From positions 8,022,682-8,086,681 of the forward strand of contig JAQFVV010012398.1 of assembly GCA_028023455.1 (NCBI GenBank): a stretch of 64,000 bases of DNA. The letters run 5' to 3'. Below, piece by piece: positions 33,480-45,987 of the stretch (position 1 is its first letter; each line of letters starts with the position of its first letter). A program made the translations under genes and the position numbers. The notes beneath the pieces were generated by a model, which was given only the letters and a program-made list of their open reading frames with translations, was not told the DNA's origin and ran no database searches. Source of the stretch: Epiperipatus broadwayi. Taxonomy: Eukaryota > Onychophora > Udeonychophora > Euonychophora > Peripatidae.

Positions 33480-34560
33480 TTGGTATATAAAAATGTTTTT
33501 CTCACTCTACACAACATGGAATCTGAGAATCAAAATAGAATGAATCTAATGCCCAAGGAGATGTCATGGAGAAAAGGTCACTCTATGATATTTAAAAATT
33601 TATGGGGAATTGATAGAAAAGACAAGCACTATGAAACAGAAATGCTTGTGAATATGATTTAAAAATGGTTAAAAAATCACTACTCAATGCTACAAAAATT
33701 AGAAGAATTTAAGCAAAAGTTAGGACAATAAAAAAATTGGACAAAGGCAACAAGTTGGACATGGCATACACTGAATGAAACAAATAATAAACCAAACCAC
33801 CCAGAGAATAAAAGAGAGTGATAGGAGGAGAATAAATGAAGCAAATGCAGGGAAAATGAGTTAAAATTCAAGTTGTCTTAAAATGATAGTGTTCCAAATA
33901 TAAAATTAGAACAAGGCAATACAATTAGGATGGAGGATGATGATAATTAAGACAATATTCAAGAGCTTATAGAGAATAAAGATTTACAAATTGATGATAT
34001 TAAGAGTGTTACAGAGAGAGATGATAATACAAATAAAAATGATCCTATAAAAGAACATGTCCTAGCAGAGTGTGTAGAGCACTCAGATAAAAATATAAAA
34101 ATTAAAAAAGATAAAATTGTAGAAGAAAATCCATTGAGTTAGAAAAAGAGGAAAATAATAAATAAAAATTACCAAAAGGATTTGAAGAAATAGAAAATGA
34201 GAAAAATAATAAAAGGTGATCCAAAACAAATGGAGATAAATATAAAAAATGAGAAGGAACAAAATTTGGAAAAACAGATTACAGATTTAATAAAACAGTA
34301 TATAAATCATGGCCATGTGAATTACATTGCTGATGATTTAAAGGCTGGCATGAGTATTGGCATAAGCAAAAATCACAGGATATTAATCATTAGTTGATGG
34401 AGAAATTTTGTATTTGCAAAATGAATTTGTTTCCTATGAAGAACAAGAATTATCATTTTATCAACAACTTTGATTATTTTTTTGCATAGGATAGATGTTG
34501 CTGACATGATTAAAAATCACACTACTGAATGTGATGAGATAAACAACTGTATTATATTTT
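33480..34560 (+). pseudogene. unidentified lysine/glutamate-rich coding relic
   Basis: Several consecutive open segments with few stops and a strong purine bias. One lies near 33516-33660. Another, near 33880-34140, reads as EDDDN, IQELIENKDLQIDDIKS and KNDPIKEHVLAECVEHSDKN pieces. A third, at 34197-34397, has an EKQITDLIKQYINHGHVNYI piece. A further DVADMIKNHTTECDEINNCIIF piece lies near 34496-34560. The composition suggests an acidic/basic coiled-coil protein. It lies inside the interval bounded by the two copies of repeat G, in the place of gag for an LTR element. I recognise no zinc knuckle, protease or RT, so family and function remain unknown. Confidence 0.4.
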
Positions 34561-35189
34561 AGAAAAGAAATCATGCAACATTAATTTTATAGTTCAAAAA
34601 CTACAGTATGAACAACAAAGTTATTTTTTGGAATAACTTTCCATATTTACATTAAATTCAAGCCCAGAAATAAAACTTTCAGCTGAACTTTTACTCAGAA
34701 CAATGATAACAGAGAAATGTGCCACAGTGCAACAAATAGTAACAGTATCTTATAAGACTGGTTTTACCTAGCTACTTAAAGAATACTTATTTTATACTGA
34801 GGTTATTGAGGCTCACTTTAAAATAAATTATATACAAATGCAATATGAAATTTCTGTAGATGGACTTGAAAAGCATAAAGAAGTGAGAAGCAAGGTAAAT
34901 GAGTTAAACAGTCATGTAGCTTGAGTACAATGTTGTACAATGATGTAGAAGATGTAAAATGAAAGAAAAAACCATCAAAGAAGTGTCTACTTGCTGAAAA
35001 ACTGATATATCACTTAAAATACAAAGTCTAAGAAAATCATTATTTGAGAATGCATCTAAAGAAGCACTGTGGCAGATAGCAGTAAATATTTTTAAACAAT
35101 ATTAATAATTTTAATATTAAAAAATGGAAATCTTTTTACAGTTCAATATTAACATTAAAAGCATTTTTAACCCAAAGGAAATGGTATTG
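34561..35189. other. no clear feature
   Basis: Continues the purine-biased text of the preceding relic with more stops. No motif recognised. Confidence 0.35.
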
Positions 35190-35510
35190 AGAAAGATAAT
35201 TGTCTATCTCAATTTATAATTTAGATTTAAAAATAAAAATCATTGGCAATTATAAATTTAAAATTGAGATTTCACGAATCAAATTTTTATTTATCTAATA
35301 AATTTAGATTTCTGTTATAGGCACACCCACATATTACTAAAGTCTGTGTTAGAAATAAATTTGGCCAATTTTAAATTTAGTTTTAGAAAGGCGTGTATAT
35401 ATAAATTAATTTATTTGGCCTAGATCTAAAATAAATCATATTAAGAAATAAAGCGTAATTAAACACTAATTAAGAAAATCTTGCTCAAATAGCTTATCCT
35501 ATTATTAATT
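35190..35510 (+). repeat. interspersed repeat F, copy 2
   Basis: Second copy of the repeat at 28855-29230, with a single version of the segment that is duplicated there. It contains an AGGCGTGTATATATAAATTAATTTATTTGG-type block whose TATATATAA could be a promoter remnant. Lies inside the interval between the repeat G copies. Confidence 0.6.
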
Positions 35511-37244
35511 GAAATTTTTGAAAAACTGTTTTTTATGCTTTGTTTCATGTTTTGGAAATGTTTTAAAATGGAAAGTATATTTTCAGGTATTATTATAGCT
35601 AATATTATCTATAAATGGTCTATTTATTTATCTAAAAAAATTGTGTAAATATGGATGACTAGAAATAATTACTGGCTTGTTTAATTTTTAAAAATGTGTT
35701 TTTTGAAGTTTGTAATGATGTAAATAAGCCAACTAGAAAATAATTTTATCTTTGGTCTTTTGGTCTTGTATTTTGTCTACCACCATGAAGTGCAAGGAAT
35801 CTCTGCCAACAGATGAACTAATAGGCATGTATAGCTAGAAGCCATTAACAACTTTACTCCAGCATGAAGTTCATAACTATCAGGATGTCAAACTCTGCTT
35901 GCTGAATTTTACCATTCTAACTATCTTCACGTATATTAATTGCAGCTAAAGCTTAAGTATTTCTCAACCATGAAATTTTTATTCGTAACTCCTTCTAGAA
36001 AAAATAAAACCCAATTGTGACCAATATTTAAAAGCCATTAATGAAAAGATTTACTAGTGAACTACCAAAGAGCTTTTTTTTTTATCATGTCTATATAAAA
36101 AACATATGTATGTAAATGAATATTTATCTTTGTAGACAAATAATCTCCTGAAGACCATATATCAACATAAGGTAACCGAGTTTATTTGCTTTATGAATGG
36201 TTTAATAAAACTTTTAAAATGCTAGTTACAAAGCCAGTAATATTTAGAGATATTGGACAATTTATAGTGTAATTTACATGATTTCATATATTTATTTTAT
36301 TTACTTTTCATGTTAACTCAGTTTTAATACTTAGATTTATAATGTGATTTAGTTTTAGAATGACATATATATCATAATATGCTTTTAAATATGCAAGATG
36401 AAAAAAAAAAAGTTTTGCAACTTAAGGTTTTTTGTCCCATTTAAAGAATTTTGAATAATGAAGATTTTAATATTCAAAATTTAATTTTAAAATAATCAAT
36501 ATTTAGTTTAAATAAATGTCAACTCAATCTTTTTTCAAGAGTTAAACTGTTTTAAAATAATATAAAAAAGATTTAATTTTTAAATAGTTAAAAAAAGTTA
36601 TATCTCTGAAGCTATTCAAGTAATCATTTGAACAATGTATTTAAAAATTAATGGAAGTATAGGTATGGGTTCTAATGTTATGTTCATTCATATATTTATA
36701 ATGCTTACAATTCATAGGCATTTTGCCCTCCTTATTTTGTTTACTTCGTATGCAGATTAAAATTAAAGATTGTTACATATATGTGTGTGTTTCATATAGC
36801 AATCCCATGGAAATTTATCTGCTGTGCTTGAATTCTGTAAAAGTTATTGACCTCCCTCGATATATATTATTCCCAATTAAAGTATTCATGGAAGATTCTG
36901 ATTTTACTCTGAGTTTAGAAATAGCCCTCCATGATTTGATTTTAATTTGTAGAACAATTTGTAAGAAACTTGTCATGTTGTTTTATGTTTTATGCAGTGT
37001 AGGAATCATATGAATAGTGTATAGATCTGATTTTATAAGGGCCTGCATGTTGTGAACATTTAAAGTTAATTAAGATTATATTATTGCATATTCTTTTAAG
37101 TTAATAGAAAATAAATGCACATATCTTAATTTACATAATGCATATCTAACAGAATCAGATAAACAGTACAGTTATTTAATGATAGTCTTCTGTGATGATA
37201 CTGAATTATTAATAAAAATGTTGTGTTAATAATTAAAGGTTGCC
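35511..37244. other. no clear feature
   Basis: AT-rich. The 96-codon open stretch at 36723-37013 has mixed composition but no motif, splice signals or repeat partner. No pol-type sequence was found although the interval is bounded by LTR-like repeats. Confidence 0.4.
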
Positions 37245-37590
37245 CAATGTCAAAGGCTATAAATCCCAATATGAAGGAATATTTTCAGGTTGTATTTGAA
37301 CTGTACCACATTGAACTGTCAATAAATTTTGTTTTGTTTGTTATTAGCTTAATTGTTTAGTATATGTTTTCAGTTGTCTGCTTTTTTAATTTGTATTTCT
37401 AAAGAATCTCTGTTCTCTATGACCTAGAGACATTTTAAAGTATTTATTAGTGATGGTGCATCTATGTAGGTGATTGCAATTGAGATTCTTACCAGTAAAC
37501 TATCATATTCTAGACTATAGGTCTAGTGACCCCCTTTGGTATTGGATATTGATGTATCTACTGTCCATTACACTATATATATATATATAT
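37245..37590 (+). repeat. LTR-like direct repeat G, right copy
   Basis: Partner of 32800-33145. It ends CTACTGTCCATTACACT and runs straight into a TA microsatellite (37573-37594). About 4.1 kb separates the two copies. Divergence between them is considerable, so if they are LTRs of one insertion it is old; independent solo copies are equally possible. Confidence 0.55.
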
Positions 37591-37631
37591 ATATTACAAA
37601 TTGTTGTCTGTATTTCTTCAAAATAATATAC

Positions 37632-37759
37632 GTAGATTTATAAATAAATATTAGAAAATATAGTAGTTAAAAGTTTATAAAAATATATCTATAACCATCA
37701 TTTAGAAGTGCTTTCCACTATTCTTGAGTACTGTATTTTCTAATATTTATTTACAAATT

Positions 37760-37763
<4 letters not shown>
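37632..37763. repeat. 132-bp hairpin element between TA tracts
   Basis: 37632-37665 and 37729-37763 are inverted copies of a 34-35 base AT-rich arm (TAAATAAATATTAGAAAATA at the core) around a 63-base loop. A (TA)n run starts directly at its right end (37762-37797) and another lies just before it (37573-37594). It has the size and form of a small MITE targeting TA. Confidence 0.7.

Positions 37764-37797
<34 letters not shown>
37762..37797. repeat. (TA)n microsatellite
   Basis: About 17 uninterrupted TA repeats. Confidence 0.95.
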
Positions 37798-37798
<1 letters not shown>

Positions 37799-38689
37799 CA
37801 GGATGCTGATTGGATCATAATGACTGCTGCTAGATGTCTGCTAATATTATGGTAATAAATAATGATAACACACATATGGTACACTATTTATAATACCCAA
37901 TTAAATGGCATATTAGTGCTTATGTTAATTTAAAATATTTGATCATTACAAAATATACCTCAAATGTAAAGCTTTTAAGCTAATGATGATCATCAAACCA
38001 AAAACTGTAATATTTAGAATTCTTCCAACATAAAAAAATTTCAGATTATTGTCTATCTTTCTAAATGCATTACTTAATTCTTGATTGTTGGTAAAAGTAT
38101 GCTAAAGTTTTTTTATTTCTATATGACCTATGTATGAATCATACTGAATACCACCTTTGGAGTAAATCCTACAGATATTGATTCTAGGATTTTTATTACT
38201 TCATTAACCTTTCTCTATTAATACTTTCAGGCTTTAGCTATTAAAAAGCATAGATGTAAATAACAATGATTTTAGACACTGTATTAACTAATTCATCATG
38301 GAGAAAAACGCACACATATATATATGAGAATGAAAATAAAATGATATTAGACTGAGCTGAGTTAACATTTAAAATTATACTTATTAATGCAAATAAAATA
38401 ATGAATTCAATATAAGTACTCATGATTACATAGTGTACAATATATGTATTTGTCAGATGTACATTAATACATTAGTTAAACTCTAATTTTATATTTATTC
38501 AATGTAACTATTCATGATTACATAGTGTACAATACATGATTTAGATCTATGTATTTGTCAGATGTAATTAATACTTTAGTTAAACACTAATTTTATATTT
38601 ATAATTTTGTTAGTATCTGTCAATATATGTAGAAATAGTTTCATTAAATTACAGACTTAGTTATAGATGATACACGTTTAGGATTCTTT
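37798..38689. repeat. spacer containing a tandem duplication of about 90 bp
   Basis: Mostly featureless. At 38416-38495 and 38508-38603 the same text occurs twice: TACTCATGATTACATAGTGT/ATTCATGATTACATAGTGT, then ATTTGTCAGATGTA, then AGTTAAACWCTAATTTTATA. The second unit has a short insertion. Confidence 0.6.
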
Positions 38690-40065
38690 CAAATATTACA
38701 AGAGGCTCAATGTTATTTTAGACAATCAAAAATCATTGTAGATATGGTTTTTGTGCCATATAATTGCAGAAAAAGTATGACAACAAAGGAGTGATTTATA
38801 TATTGTTTTTATTTATTTGGGAAAGCATTTGATTCATTTAATAAAAAGGGTCTACAACATTGCTTAAAATTACTTGGTTGTCCAATAACATTTACTGATA
38901 TTATACACTTTTTGTATGATGAAACTACAAGTGAAAAATGTGAGGCTTTTAAAATAAAGGATACTATTAAACAAAGATGCATATTTGCTCCAATATTTCT
39001 TTTGATATTTATAATAGTCATCTTTGGAAAACAGGGATCAAAACCCAATATAGGTTTGATGGTCAAAATTTTAATTTGAATCAAAAGTAAATACCAGAAC
39101 TCCATCTTCTGAAATTCTGAATTTACAGTAGGCTGAAGATTGGGTTAATTATTTTTTAATCTAATTTAAAAGAGGATTTACATAATGTAATTAATGTTTT
39201 GAATGCATTATATAATAACTTTAGTTTAATAAAACTAATATTTAAAAAATTCCAAGTTCTTTAGCAGCCACAAAAATCCTCAGTGGCCATTAATTTGGTT
39301 TGTTATCACTTTCAGAATATAAATCAAGTAGTTTGATAAGTAGAAAGGTGAAATTAGATGTTGATATACAATTTAGAGTCCAATATGACAGTGCTACTTT
39401 TAACATGTTAAAAGATAAAATATTTCACCATAGAGAAAAAACTACTGCAACCAAGTTAGCTGTGTATAGAGCTGTTATTTTACTTAATTTACTGTGGAAG
39501 AGATTTGAACACTTTCTCAATGCAATATTAAGGCATTAAAGAAGTTTTATTTAAGGTTATTCCTTACAATTCTAAAAATACAATGGTAAGATCATAAATC
39601 CAATCAATATGTTTTTCATTTTCTGGAAGTGATACTATAAAATCTATTATTGTAAAATAACCCTTTCAATGGATTGGCTATATAAATTCAATGAACAATA
39701 CATGATAGCCTAAAAAGGTTTTTGTGGTAAAATCTAAGCATGGTTATCATAGGAGAGATAGATCCAATATACATTTAAAGAATTATTTCCAAGACATTCT
39801 GAAGAGATTCAAGGTTGATTGTTTCCATTGAAAAGGTATGGCAGTGAATAGAATATATTGGAGAACAACAATTAGATATGGTATTGAAGTATGCATTATT
39901 ATTTGTAGTTCACAAATTGGTTTGTATAGCTATTGCAAAACACTATTTTAGAGCAGTTTTCTTTCTGTCATGCATTTTTTTCTTGGGGTTAAAAGGTCAT
40001 ATTCATTTAAGAGTGGTTGATGTATGAGGTATGTATTATAGCTAAAAAATTATTAAATCTTTGTC
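38690..40065 (+). mobile_element. non-LTR retrotransposon relic, family A copy 2 (reverse transcriptase)
   Basis: Second copy of the family at 0.1-1.7 kb. Blocks in order: a QCYFRQSKIIVDMVF segment near 38708-38755, GKAFDSFNKKGLQHCLKLLG near 38820-38880 (usual form KAFDxVNR), a TIKQRCIFAPIFL segment near 38965-39003 (usual GxxQGCxLAPxLF), and a post-RT block near 39330-39540. The RNA-binding-like C-terminal text near 39690-39900 contains a short KRFLW...SMVIIGEID segment and a VWQ*IEYIGEQQL segment. The catalytic YxDD is not intact. The 3' UTR runs to about 40065 and resembles that of copy 1. Inactive. Confidence 0.7.
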
Positions 40066-42103
40066 TTTATTATTCAAAATTTTGATTTATTCTACCAAGA
40101 GACAAGAAAACAATAAAGAATATACAGAAAAGTATTCTTCTATACTGGGTGCTGCCTTCTTTACTTCTGTAGTCTGTTAGAATTGGCTGTTTATATCCTT
40201 TTACTTGGTTAAAATTATTCTCAGCATCAATTAATAAATAAGTGAGAACTTAAACTTTGACTTCACTGAATAAAATAAACATACTGAGTTTTCTTTGAAG
40301 TTTAAAATCTGATCTAATGTCTGATTAACTTTCATCTTTGAATTGCCTTTTATAACTTTTCTATGCCATTACTCAGTTATTGACCAAAAAAGATATTTAT
40401 TAAAGCTCAGAAATTAATTTATCAATCTATGCAGAGTACTTTATTCAAAAATCATCTCTGATTTTTATTTTATTTTCTAAATTTTTTTATTTGACACTTT
40501 CATGGATAAAATATTGTTTTTGTTTTTCAAATTAAAATTTTATAAAGAACTTATTTGATTTTACATTACAATTTTAACAAAAAGTAAATTTTATACAACT
40601 AATTTGGGCTATAACATAAGTCTATATTAATTTGGGCTACTAGTTTTAATGTCAGTTAAATACTCATATATATGTGTGTGTGTTTATATATATATATATA
40701 ATTATATTGTTTAATTGACCAAATATACTATTACAAGATAAGGTTATATTTATTTCTAAAGAATGACTCCTCCCTCCCCATTCATTTTTCAATGAAAGAT
40801 GGAGTTTTAGCTTGATCATCCCTTTATCCATAGTAATAAAAGCTAGAAATTTAGCTCCACAAACTTTGTGAAAACATATAAAATTTCTACAATTTATTTT
40901 ACTTATATAAATATTAAGTATAAAAATTATTCTGATTTCATGTCTTGAACAATTCTGAATGTTACTTACACCATTCACTTTTCAATTTTTCTTATAGGTA
41001 TTGCTAACTACAAAATAAACATGCTGTATATTTGTCTCAAGCATAACTTTACATCTTATAAATGGATATTTATTTATTTATCTACATTTTTAATACTTTG
41101 TCATTATAATGACATAACATCAAATATTTTCGTTTTTAAATTAATTTCTACATATACTTTTGAGCTATTTAATTTTAAATTTATATTAGTGCTATGGTAT
41201 GATTCACAGTCATTATTAAATCCCAAATGAAATATAATATTTTTAGTTGGTAATGCCTACAAAAACTTTAATATATTATAACCAGTTCTTTTTTAAGTTG
41301 TGAAAGAAGGATACCATGCACTAAGTTAACAATAATGCTTGTAACAGAAAATAAACAACAACATTATTTTTAATATCCCTTTTGTTTTACAAATAAACTT
41401 TAAACAAATATCACTATTTTATGAAATGTAAGTTCGGCAATTTTTTTTAACTATAGAACTTTATTTTTTGATGACAACTTCTAACATCTAATCTACTAAT
41501 AAAACTGAAAACTGAAATGTACATTCATTATGATACATTTCATTGTTAAATTGCAATACAAGTATCAGTATAGAGTTCAAATGCTGTCATAAATCACTTC
41601 ATCATTAATAAAAATTGATGTAATGTGCCACTTTGAACCTTCTTAAAATTGGCTAAGATAAAGTTAATAGTAGTATGTCATTGATTTTATTGCCCTGTGC
41701 AGATTAGTGCAATAGTAGAATGATGCACTCAAAAGCTGAAGATGACTTCTCAAATAATTAAATATTCGATTATTTTTATAGTTTTTATTTGTAACTCTGA
41801 AAAAAATTAATATGTTTCTAAAAAGAATTCAGTTAATCTAAAATAAGAACTTAAACATTACAGTCTAAGATAAGACTGTTATAATATGATTCTTAATTCT
41901 TATTAAATTGAATCTATTACAGACTATCATTACTGCTGATGAAAAATCAATAGTATAAAAATTAAATTAATTTTTATTTTTAATGCTGCTTATCACAATT
42001 ATAGTTCAACTTTCAGATTGAAATTAATTCATTTTTATGATACCTTACAGACCAAATCATTAATTAGGAATATATAATAACTGATTATATAATGTAATAT
42101 ATC
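40066..42103. other. no clear feature
   Basis: AT-rich. It contains a TG/TA run near 40664-40700 and no supported frame; the 104-codon reverse frame near 40978-40664 is a chance opening over that repeat. Nothing else recognised. Confidence 0.4.
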
Positions 42104-43937
42104 TTCTAGAGCAGTGGTCTTCAACCACTGGTCCGTGGACTGGCACCAGGCCACAGAAGTTTTCTTCCGGTCTGTGCTAGACTGGCAAGAAAGCTTGTAA
42201 TAACAAAATAATAAAATGTTAAACTTTTAATTAATATAAACAATTTTTATTTATTTTTTCATCGCATTTTTACCTGATTAAAAAAAAAGAAACAGAACAA
42301 AAACAAAATTTAATCAATCATACATAAATTAATTTGTTTTTTTTTATTTATCACAGATGTTTAGGGTGGGAGGGGGGTAGAATTTAATTTTTTATTATTT
42401 TTCTAAAAAAATTCAAAATTAAAAAAAAACGTTTTTTATTATACAAACTCCAGTTGTCTTTTGATAGCCAATCACGGCCAATTGTCTGCATTGTTTATGT
42501 GTTAAAACAATAAAATGTAATGCGCCTTTTTTTGATCTCTCAAATTTTTTCTACTCCTTCTTTTAATATTTCATTTTTAATGGGTTTTTTTTTTGGCTAT
42601 ACAGTGATTTTTTTTTTAGGCTTTAATTTTATTTTTGAAATCAATTTTTATTACATTTTTTTAAAATAAAAATCAAAAAATAACTTCTGTCTCTAACTTT
42701 TACAAAGTATTTCTCAATACACCCCCCCCTCACCCATGCCAAAATAAAGTGAGATCAAAACTTTTGACTTTTTCAAGTTTCAGTTGTTGTTTTTTTGTTT
42801 AAAAATATGGCCACTTTTTTTTGGCGTATAAGGCGATATCTTTTTTGCCTTTATTTGTATACCACTGATATACTAAAACCTTTATTTTTAAATTCAATTT
42901 TTATTACCTTTTTTTAAAAATAAAAATAAACCAAAAATAACTTTTGTCTCAATGAAGACAAAGTATTGTTCAACCCACTTCCCCCCCCCCGCAAAAAAAA
43001 AATTAAAATTGATTGTTGAAATCAATTTTTATCACCTTTTTTAAAAAATAAAAACAAGCAAAAAATAACTTTGGTCTCTATCTTTTCTCTCAGTGAAGAA
43101 AAAGTATTTCTCAACTCACTCCCCCCCCCCCGCCAAAAAAAAATTAAAATAAAATCAAAACTTTTGACTTTTTTGACTTTTGTTGTTTTTTTTTTTTAAA
43201 AAGATGGCGACTATACGAGGATTTTTTTTTTTTTTGGCTTCATTTCTATTATGCGATGTCTATTTTGCCATTTTTTAAAAAAACTTTTCCTATTAATTAC
43301 ATTTTTTGATCCTTTCAACACACCAGCGCAAAAGAATTTACAATAACATCAAAACTTCAGACTTTTACACATTTCGTTTTATTTTTTCAGATTTAAAATT
43401 TTACAGATTTAAAATACAGTGACTTTTTTTTTGGCAGTACAGTGATTTTAATTATGTGATTTCTATTTTGCTCTTACTACTATCAAAAGACAACCTCCAT
43501 ATATATAACTTCATCTTGTATATTTAACATTAAGTACAGATATTACATTTATCATAATTATTGTCATGTAATTACACTAGCTGTGATATTTCCCAACATT
43601 CAGGTGAATAACATTTTATTCTTGCATGTTTTAACAATGAAATAATAAATGTAGAAATGCAAGCATATTAATAAGAATGATTGTTATTGTATTGTTTTCT
43701 GTATCAGTTGACTGTGCAACTTGAGAAAGAGTGTTCACATGTGAAGGTAAGCAACACCATTACAATACACAATAACTAGTGTGCTGTTTTGGTCAGTTAT
43801 AGCAATTATGCTTATCTAATGCTAAGCAGGTTACATCTTTAAAAAAATTATCTGTAAACTTCTGCTGGTCCATGAAATCTTATCCTTATTTTTGCCAGTC
43901 CACATGTGTGAAAAGGTTGAAGACCACTGTTATAGAG
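42104..43937. mobile_element. hAT-type non-autonomous transposon (MITE 1)
   Basis: Body 42112-43929. Terminal inverted repeats are CAGTGGTCTTCAACC at the left and GGTTGAAGACCACTG at the right, near the widespread hAT end CAGTGGTTCTCAACC. An extended GGTCCGTGGAC/GTCCA subterminal region is also present on both sides. Eight-base flanks TTCTAGAG (42104-42111) and TTATAGAG (43930-43937) match at seven of eight positions, as expected for a hAT target duplication. No transposase: the interior is T-rich with three related blocks (about 42634-42770, 42890-43000 and 43015-43200), each containing an ATAACTT, a CAAAGTATT and a poly(C) run. Confidence 0.85.
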
Positions 43938-44353
43938 CAAAGGTTGACAAGCTTTTTAACATGAAGAGTCATTTTGTTTAAATCTCTCCTTTCCCATTAA
44001 GGAGCCACAAGGAAAAGAAAAATATGAATTTCTGAATGGCTGTTTATGTATTTGAACATTTATTTTAGTAATAGAACATAATAGAATCAGTATACATTCT
44101 AACAAAAATAAAAATTTTCTTAAAAAAAAATACTTTGACAATTTAATTTATTCACAAAGTCTAATATTTAAATATTCATCATGAATAATAATTACTATTC
44201 TATAATAAAACTGAATTCAAAAATATACATTTTTTTTCTTCTAGAGTCATCAAAATATTTATTTATATATACAAAAGGAATTTTAAAATGTTGTATGTTT
44301 ATCATGAACAAAGAGTCACATTTGTTTCAAGAGCCACAATTTGTCAACCCTTG
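43938..44353. mobile_element. second hAT-type non-autonomous transposon (MITE 2)
   Basis: 416 bases with ends CAAAGGTTGACAAGC and TTTGTCAACCCTTG, related to the common hAT end CAGGGGTCGGCAAAC. Subterminal GAGTCATTTTGTTT and GAGTCACATTTG with GAGCCACAA strings also mirror each other. Its left flank is the TTATAGAG that also closes MITE 1, and the right flank is TTCTAAAA (44354-44361). No coding capacity. Confidence 0.7.
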
Positions 44354-44361
44354 TTCTAAAA

Positions 44362-45987
44362 TAAATTAACTATGAAATAATCATCTGAGTAATCAACTTT
44401 TGTATATATGCATGTACTTGAACTATTAAATACAGCTTGGCAAATCTATACACATATTAGAGTGATTATTTTTTTACATATTACTTAAATATCAAATCAA
44501 CAGCTTTTTTAATATATCAAATGAAGAAATACACATAAAATAACAATTTACTTACATTTTCTCTTGATGTTATAAAGGGTCAGATTTATAAACAACCTTA
44601 TACAAAGCTGAACCTCAAACAGATGTTAGTGGTTTTACTGATGCAAATCAATCAATCATTATCCTATTTTAAAACCAATTTTAAAGAAATACCATATAGT
44701 CATATATGTAACAAACTATTAAATATTGAAATACACACACAACTATCTTTAAATTATACTTTCCACATTTCTCAGAATCCCAGAACTAACAAGCAAATAA
44801 TATATATATCTTTCGATTTAGGATACAAGATTTTTTATAAACAGAATGCAATTAATAATAATAAGAGTGAATATATGAAATAGCCAACAATTTTACAAAG
44901 GCAAACATTGACAAACTTTCACATTTGACTTGATTTTGTAACAGTAATTAATAATGATTTTAGTAACCTTATAAATACTTTTAAACATGTCAACAAGCCA
45001 AAATGCATTGTAAATATTTAATAATAACATAAAAATATAATTTTCAGTGTAATAATTTAGGGCTTCAGCTATGATATAATTAGGCTGAAACATTAGTCAG
45101 GTCATTACCATATATATTCTGAAGCAATTTCTGGTGATAGTGCAGTCACTTTTGACTTAGAATCTTTCTCATATGATTATCTGTAGCATTTGTTTGTCAA
45201 TTTTATTTTGATTTGATGGTAGAAACAGAAATTAAAATATAATTTATAAGTTGTTGTTTTTTTAAAAAAAACCTCTGAAAATATCAATATCTTACAGAAA
45301 ACATAACACTAGAAACTGAAAATAATTCTTAGTGTTTCTCTTTTGTTCTCAAGCCCTGAAACTGCCTGCAACAGATCTTGAGGGTTTTTTTTCTATATAT
45401 TACACTGAAAAGAAAAATTATATCTACATATTTATAATTATTTTTGTAAAATATTTTGCAAATATTTTTTTTAAGACAAAAATATTTTTGATTAAACTCA
45501 GGTTTTATTTGAAAGTGATTGATTTAAAATGAGATATGTCAGATAATTTTAATAGTGTTAAACAAAGGGCTATAATTGGCTAAAGAAAAAAATATATCTA
45601 TTATTATCTTACCAATGATTTTTGGTGACATTTTATAATTATGAATTTTAAAATAGAATTTCATATCTTTATGATGGTTTAAAATAATTCATTCAGATTT
45701 CTAAAATGAAGTTCAAATAAAAAATGTATCATTAAAATCACATTTTTTATTGGCAGTAGTGAAATGACAATGTGCTATTGTTCTGAATACATATTTTAGT
45801 TTATTATATTTTTTTCTATACTTATAACATTGAATTATTATTTTTAAGAATATTCTTGTTTGTAAACTTATATTTATAATAAATAAATTAAAAATTTTGG
45901 AAAGTGTTAAGCCAAATTGTTAATAAAGCTTTCAAAGAAAAATAAAAGGATTTTAGTTGATAAAAAAGTTTTATAATTAAATAGAAA
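44362..45987. other. no clear feature
   Basis: AT-rich, short chance frames only (such as 44623-44883). No repeat partner found. Confidence 0.4.

Noticed and set aside
36723-37013. Plus-strand 96-codon frame as a host gene exon
   Set aside because: Mixed composition but no splice sites, homologous motif or continuity with neighbours; expected by chance in this much sequence.
40664-40978. Reverse-strand 104-codon frame
   Set aside because: The end is a TA/TG run and the rest has no recognisable domain or coding bias.
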